Positions 62,511 to 64,000 of a DNA stretch of 64,000 nt are shown here, one piece after another; position 1 is the stretch's first letter; each line of letters begins with the position of its first letter. The stretch covers positions 1 to 64,000 of the forward strand of contig JBGCFI010000011.1 of NCBI GenBank assembly GCA_045106855.1, read 5' to 3'. Source of the stretch: Granulosicoccus sp045106855 (GTDB taxonomy: Bacteria; Pseudomonadota; Gammaproteobacteria; Granulosicoccales; Granulosicoccaceae). Position numbers and translations under genes: made by a program. The notes beneath the pieces were generated by a model. It was given only the letters and a program-made list of their open reading frames with translations, was not told where the DNA came from and did no database searches.

Positions 62511-63559
62511 TAAGCATGACCGCCAGCCTTTCGGTGGAAGTTTTCATCGACATAGCTATGCGTCCGCATGAAAATCTGGTATCGCTTGTTGAAGCAACAA
62601 CTTTCGGCTCAGACGGACTGCAGTATCGCCGACTTAACGTGCAGTATCAAATTGAGCAGTTCTGTAATCCGGTATTCTTCCATGCGCTGCATAAAGGAGA
62701 ACTGATCGGTGTGTATATTCTCGATAAACGAGAGTTGCTGATACGCCGCCTTTCTGTAAACGCTTATTATCGCGGGGTTCTGGCGGTTGACGTAAATTAT
62801 CAAGGGATGGGTGTGGGGCGGAAATTAGCACAAAGTGCAGCTGAATGGATGGCTGTTAAAGCTAAGTCGCAGCCTGTTTTGTCATACGGTTGTATTGATC
62901 AAAGCAACCGGCGATCCTTGCATCTTTTGCGCTCGGTAGGTGGCACTATCGGAGCGTCTCTTTCTATGTATATGATGTATCGACAGTGGCCCGCTGACAT
63001 CTGCGAGCTTGAGGCGCTGCGGGATAATCATGCACCGGCTGTACATACGCTGGCGCAAGAGGTATATGCGGATTGTGAGGTGCGAGATGTGAGTGCTTCC
63101 AGTTTACCGGGTCTGGTCCTTGAAGATCGCGAGGGCCTTGCTATCTGTGCAAGGTTAAGAGTTTCCGGTTTTCAAATTACCGCTATGGGTACCATGGCGG
63201 CTTTGGGCACCCGAATTTTCGTCAAACCGTTTGCGCCGGCTCGTAAGCGATTTGATCCGGATTGCTTTCGATATGTATCATTCAGCGAAGTGCTGATCAG
63301 GCCTGGTTGCGAGAGGCTATGGCCACGATTTGTCAGTACTGTACTAGCCCGGCATGAGTGTCATTTTGGTGCTCTGTACGTTGATCCAGGCAGTCGTTTA
63401 TTTACTCGATTGCAACAAGCACAGGGACTGACCAGATTACTGCATTCGTCCAGAGGCAGCATCGATGTCGTCTGGCAGTCTTTCAAGTCTGCAGACAAGC
63501 ATTGCATTTCGCTCCCGGCGCCTACCGAGAGCGTCCAGCTTTGGCCAGTTGATGCCTGA
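62507..63559 (+). CDS. GNAT-fold N-acyltransferase, coupled to the ATP-grasp gene
   Basis: A 350-residue protein. The GNAT acetyl-CoA motif is in VDVNYQGMGVGRKLAQSAAEWM (residues about 93-114), with RSLHLLRSVGG after it. The C-terminal about 200 residues have no recognised domain but resemble a second, degenerate acyltransferase half. Start: GAGG nine bases before a TTG at 62507 that overlaps the ATP-grasp stop (TTGA) supports TTG over the ATG at 62516. It may acylate the product of the ATP-grasp enzyme. No partner pathway is known. Confidence 0.65.
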   Translation: MISMTASLSVEVFIDIAMRPHENLVSLVEATTFGSDGLQYRRLNVQYQIEQFCNPVFFHALHKGELIGVYILDKRELLIRRLSVNAYYRGVLAVDVNYQGMGVGRKLAQSAAEWMAVKAKSQPVLSYGCIDQSNRRSLHLLRSVGGTIGASLSMYMMYRQWPADICELEALRDNHAPAVHTLAQEVYADCEVRDVSASSLPGLVLEDREGLAICARLRVSGFQITAMGTMAALGTRIFVKPFAPARKRFDPDCFRYVSFSEVLIRPGCERLWPRFVSTVLARHECHFGALYVDPGSRLFTRLQQAQGLTRLLHSSRGSIDVVWQSFKSADKHCISLPAPTESVQLWPVDA

Positions 63560-63609
63560 TCTGTAAATATTCCTGGGGAAAGGCGGCGCTACGCTTTATT
63601 TATACCGGA

Positions 63610-64000
63610 TTAGCGTGATGCATTGTCGGCGAGCTGCCGCTGTATCTCATTTATCAAGCCATCGGGTAGATTATCGTCATAAGGCACGGCGTATTCGAAT
63701 CCCCATATCGGTCTGGGCCAGTTTGGGTCGTCCTTATCTCTGGCAACAATATGGCAATGTAAAGCAGCTACCACGTTACCCAGCATAGCTATGTTGACGC
63801 TTTGACACTGGGTATAACGTTGCATAATCTCGCTCAACAGATTGATGTCAGCCAAGAAGCCTGTACGCAATGATTCGTCCAGATGGTGAAGCTCCTGACA
63901 ATCTGAATGCCGGGGCAACACAATGAGCCAGGGCCATCGGCTGTCGTTCATCAACCTTATATGAGAGTAGTCGGTGCTATGTACGAAAAGCGTATCGGCA
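63610..64000 (-). CDS. HIT-domain protein, truncated by the window edge
   Basis: A HIT-family protein (HIT_2 branch). The motif LHCHIVARDKDDPNWPRP holds the nucleotide-binding His residues. The frame continues upstream of the first ATG (63951) to the window end as ADTLFVHSTDYSHIRLMND, matching the usual N-terminal half of this family, so the real start lies beyond base 64000. These proteins are nucleotide hydrolases or transferases of unknown role. Convergent with the GNAT gene. Confidence 0.8.
   Translation of the reverse strand, partial: ADTLFVHSTDYSHIRLMNDSRWPWLIVLPRHSDCQELHHLDESLRTGFLADINLLSEIMQRYTQCQSVNIAMLGNVVAALHCHIVARDKDDPNWPRPIWGFEYAVPYDDNLPDGLINEIQRQLADNASR

Noticed and set aside
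1..64000. tRNA, rRNA, CRISPR array, IS element or prophage
   Set aside because: I found no cloverleaf, no regularly spaced repeats, no transposase or integrase and no phage genes on reading both strands.

Overview
The window looks like chromosomal DNA of a marine gammaproteobacterium with moderate G+C. The evidence is a rhlB-like / trxA / rho block arranged as in enteric bacteria, gamma-type lipid A and inner-core genes (lpxL-like, kdkA, waaA), a two-cysteine DsrC, a DMSP demethylase-like gene, and sucrose synthesis by SPS and SPP. A sulfur-oxidising, DMSP-using heterotroph of the Chromatiales/Granulosicoccus type would fit, but that placement is inference from gene content. I saw no tRNA, rRNA, CRISPR array, insertion sequence or phage gene.

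Layout. 1-6.6 kb: the end of soxCD (periplasmic sulfur oxidation), glutathione-dependent formaldehyde dehydrogenase, a lipid A acyltransferase, an L-2-hydroxyglutarate-oxidase-like flavoprotein, a DMT exporter and an orphan ABC ATPase. 6.7-20 kb: housekeeping genes glnE, a CHCC zinc-finger protein, kdkA, waaA, tolC, pcm, a cold-shock gene, rhlB-like, trxA, a probable rho leader peptide, rho and purD. 20-23.5 kb: a compact benE / CitE-like lyase / Bcr-type MFS unit. 23.6-31.5 kb: a minus-strand amine-catabolism region with an aminotransferase, an SDR, a LysM protein, two PuuB-like oxidases, a PuuA-like ligase and a class I amidotransferase.

31.7-38 kb: sucrose-phosphate synthase, sucrose-phosphate phosphatase, an atypical HisD-family dehydrogenase and a secreted histidine phosphatase closed by a strong terminator. 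37.7-44.5 kb: a sulfur and siroheme segment with a short CbiX/SirB chelatase, DsrC, DsrM-like and DsrK-like proteins, a translationally coupled oligopeptidase, a Rieske ferredoxin and cysG. No dsrAB is visible, which makes this one of the more interesting parts. 44.6-51.3 kb: a TrpD2-like protein and the pseudouridine catabolic pair psuG and psuK, split by an opposite-strand pair: an adenylation-carrier protein fused to a degenerate alpha/beta hydrolase, followed by a Cys-nucleophile alpha/beta hydrolase.

51.6-55.4 kb: dmdA-like and a FadN-like 3-hydroxyacyl-CoA dehydrogenase/hydratase, suggesting DMSP demethylation plus acyl-CoA processing. 55.4-64 kb: small envelope and membrane proteins, a deaminase, a P450 and CrtD-like desaturase pair, a divergent ATP-grasp/GNAT pair, and a HIT-family protein that runs off the right edge.
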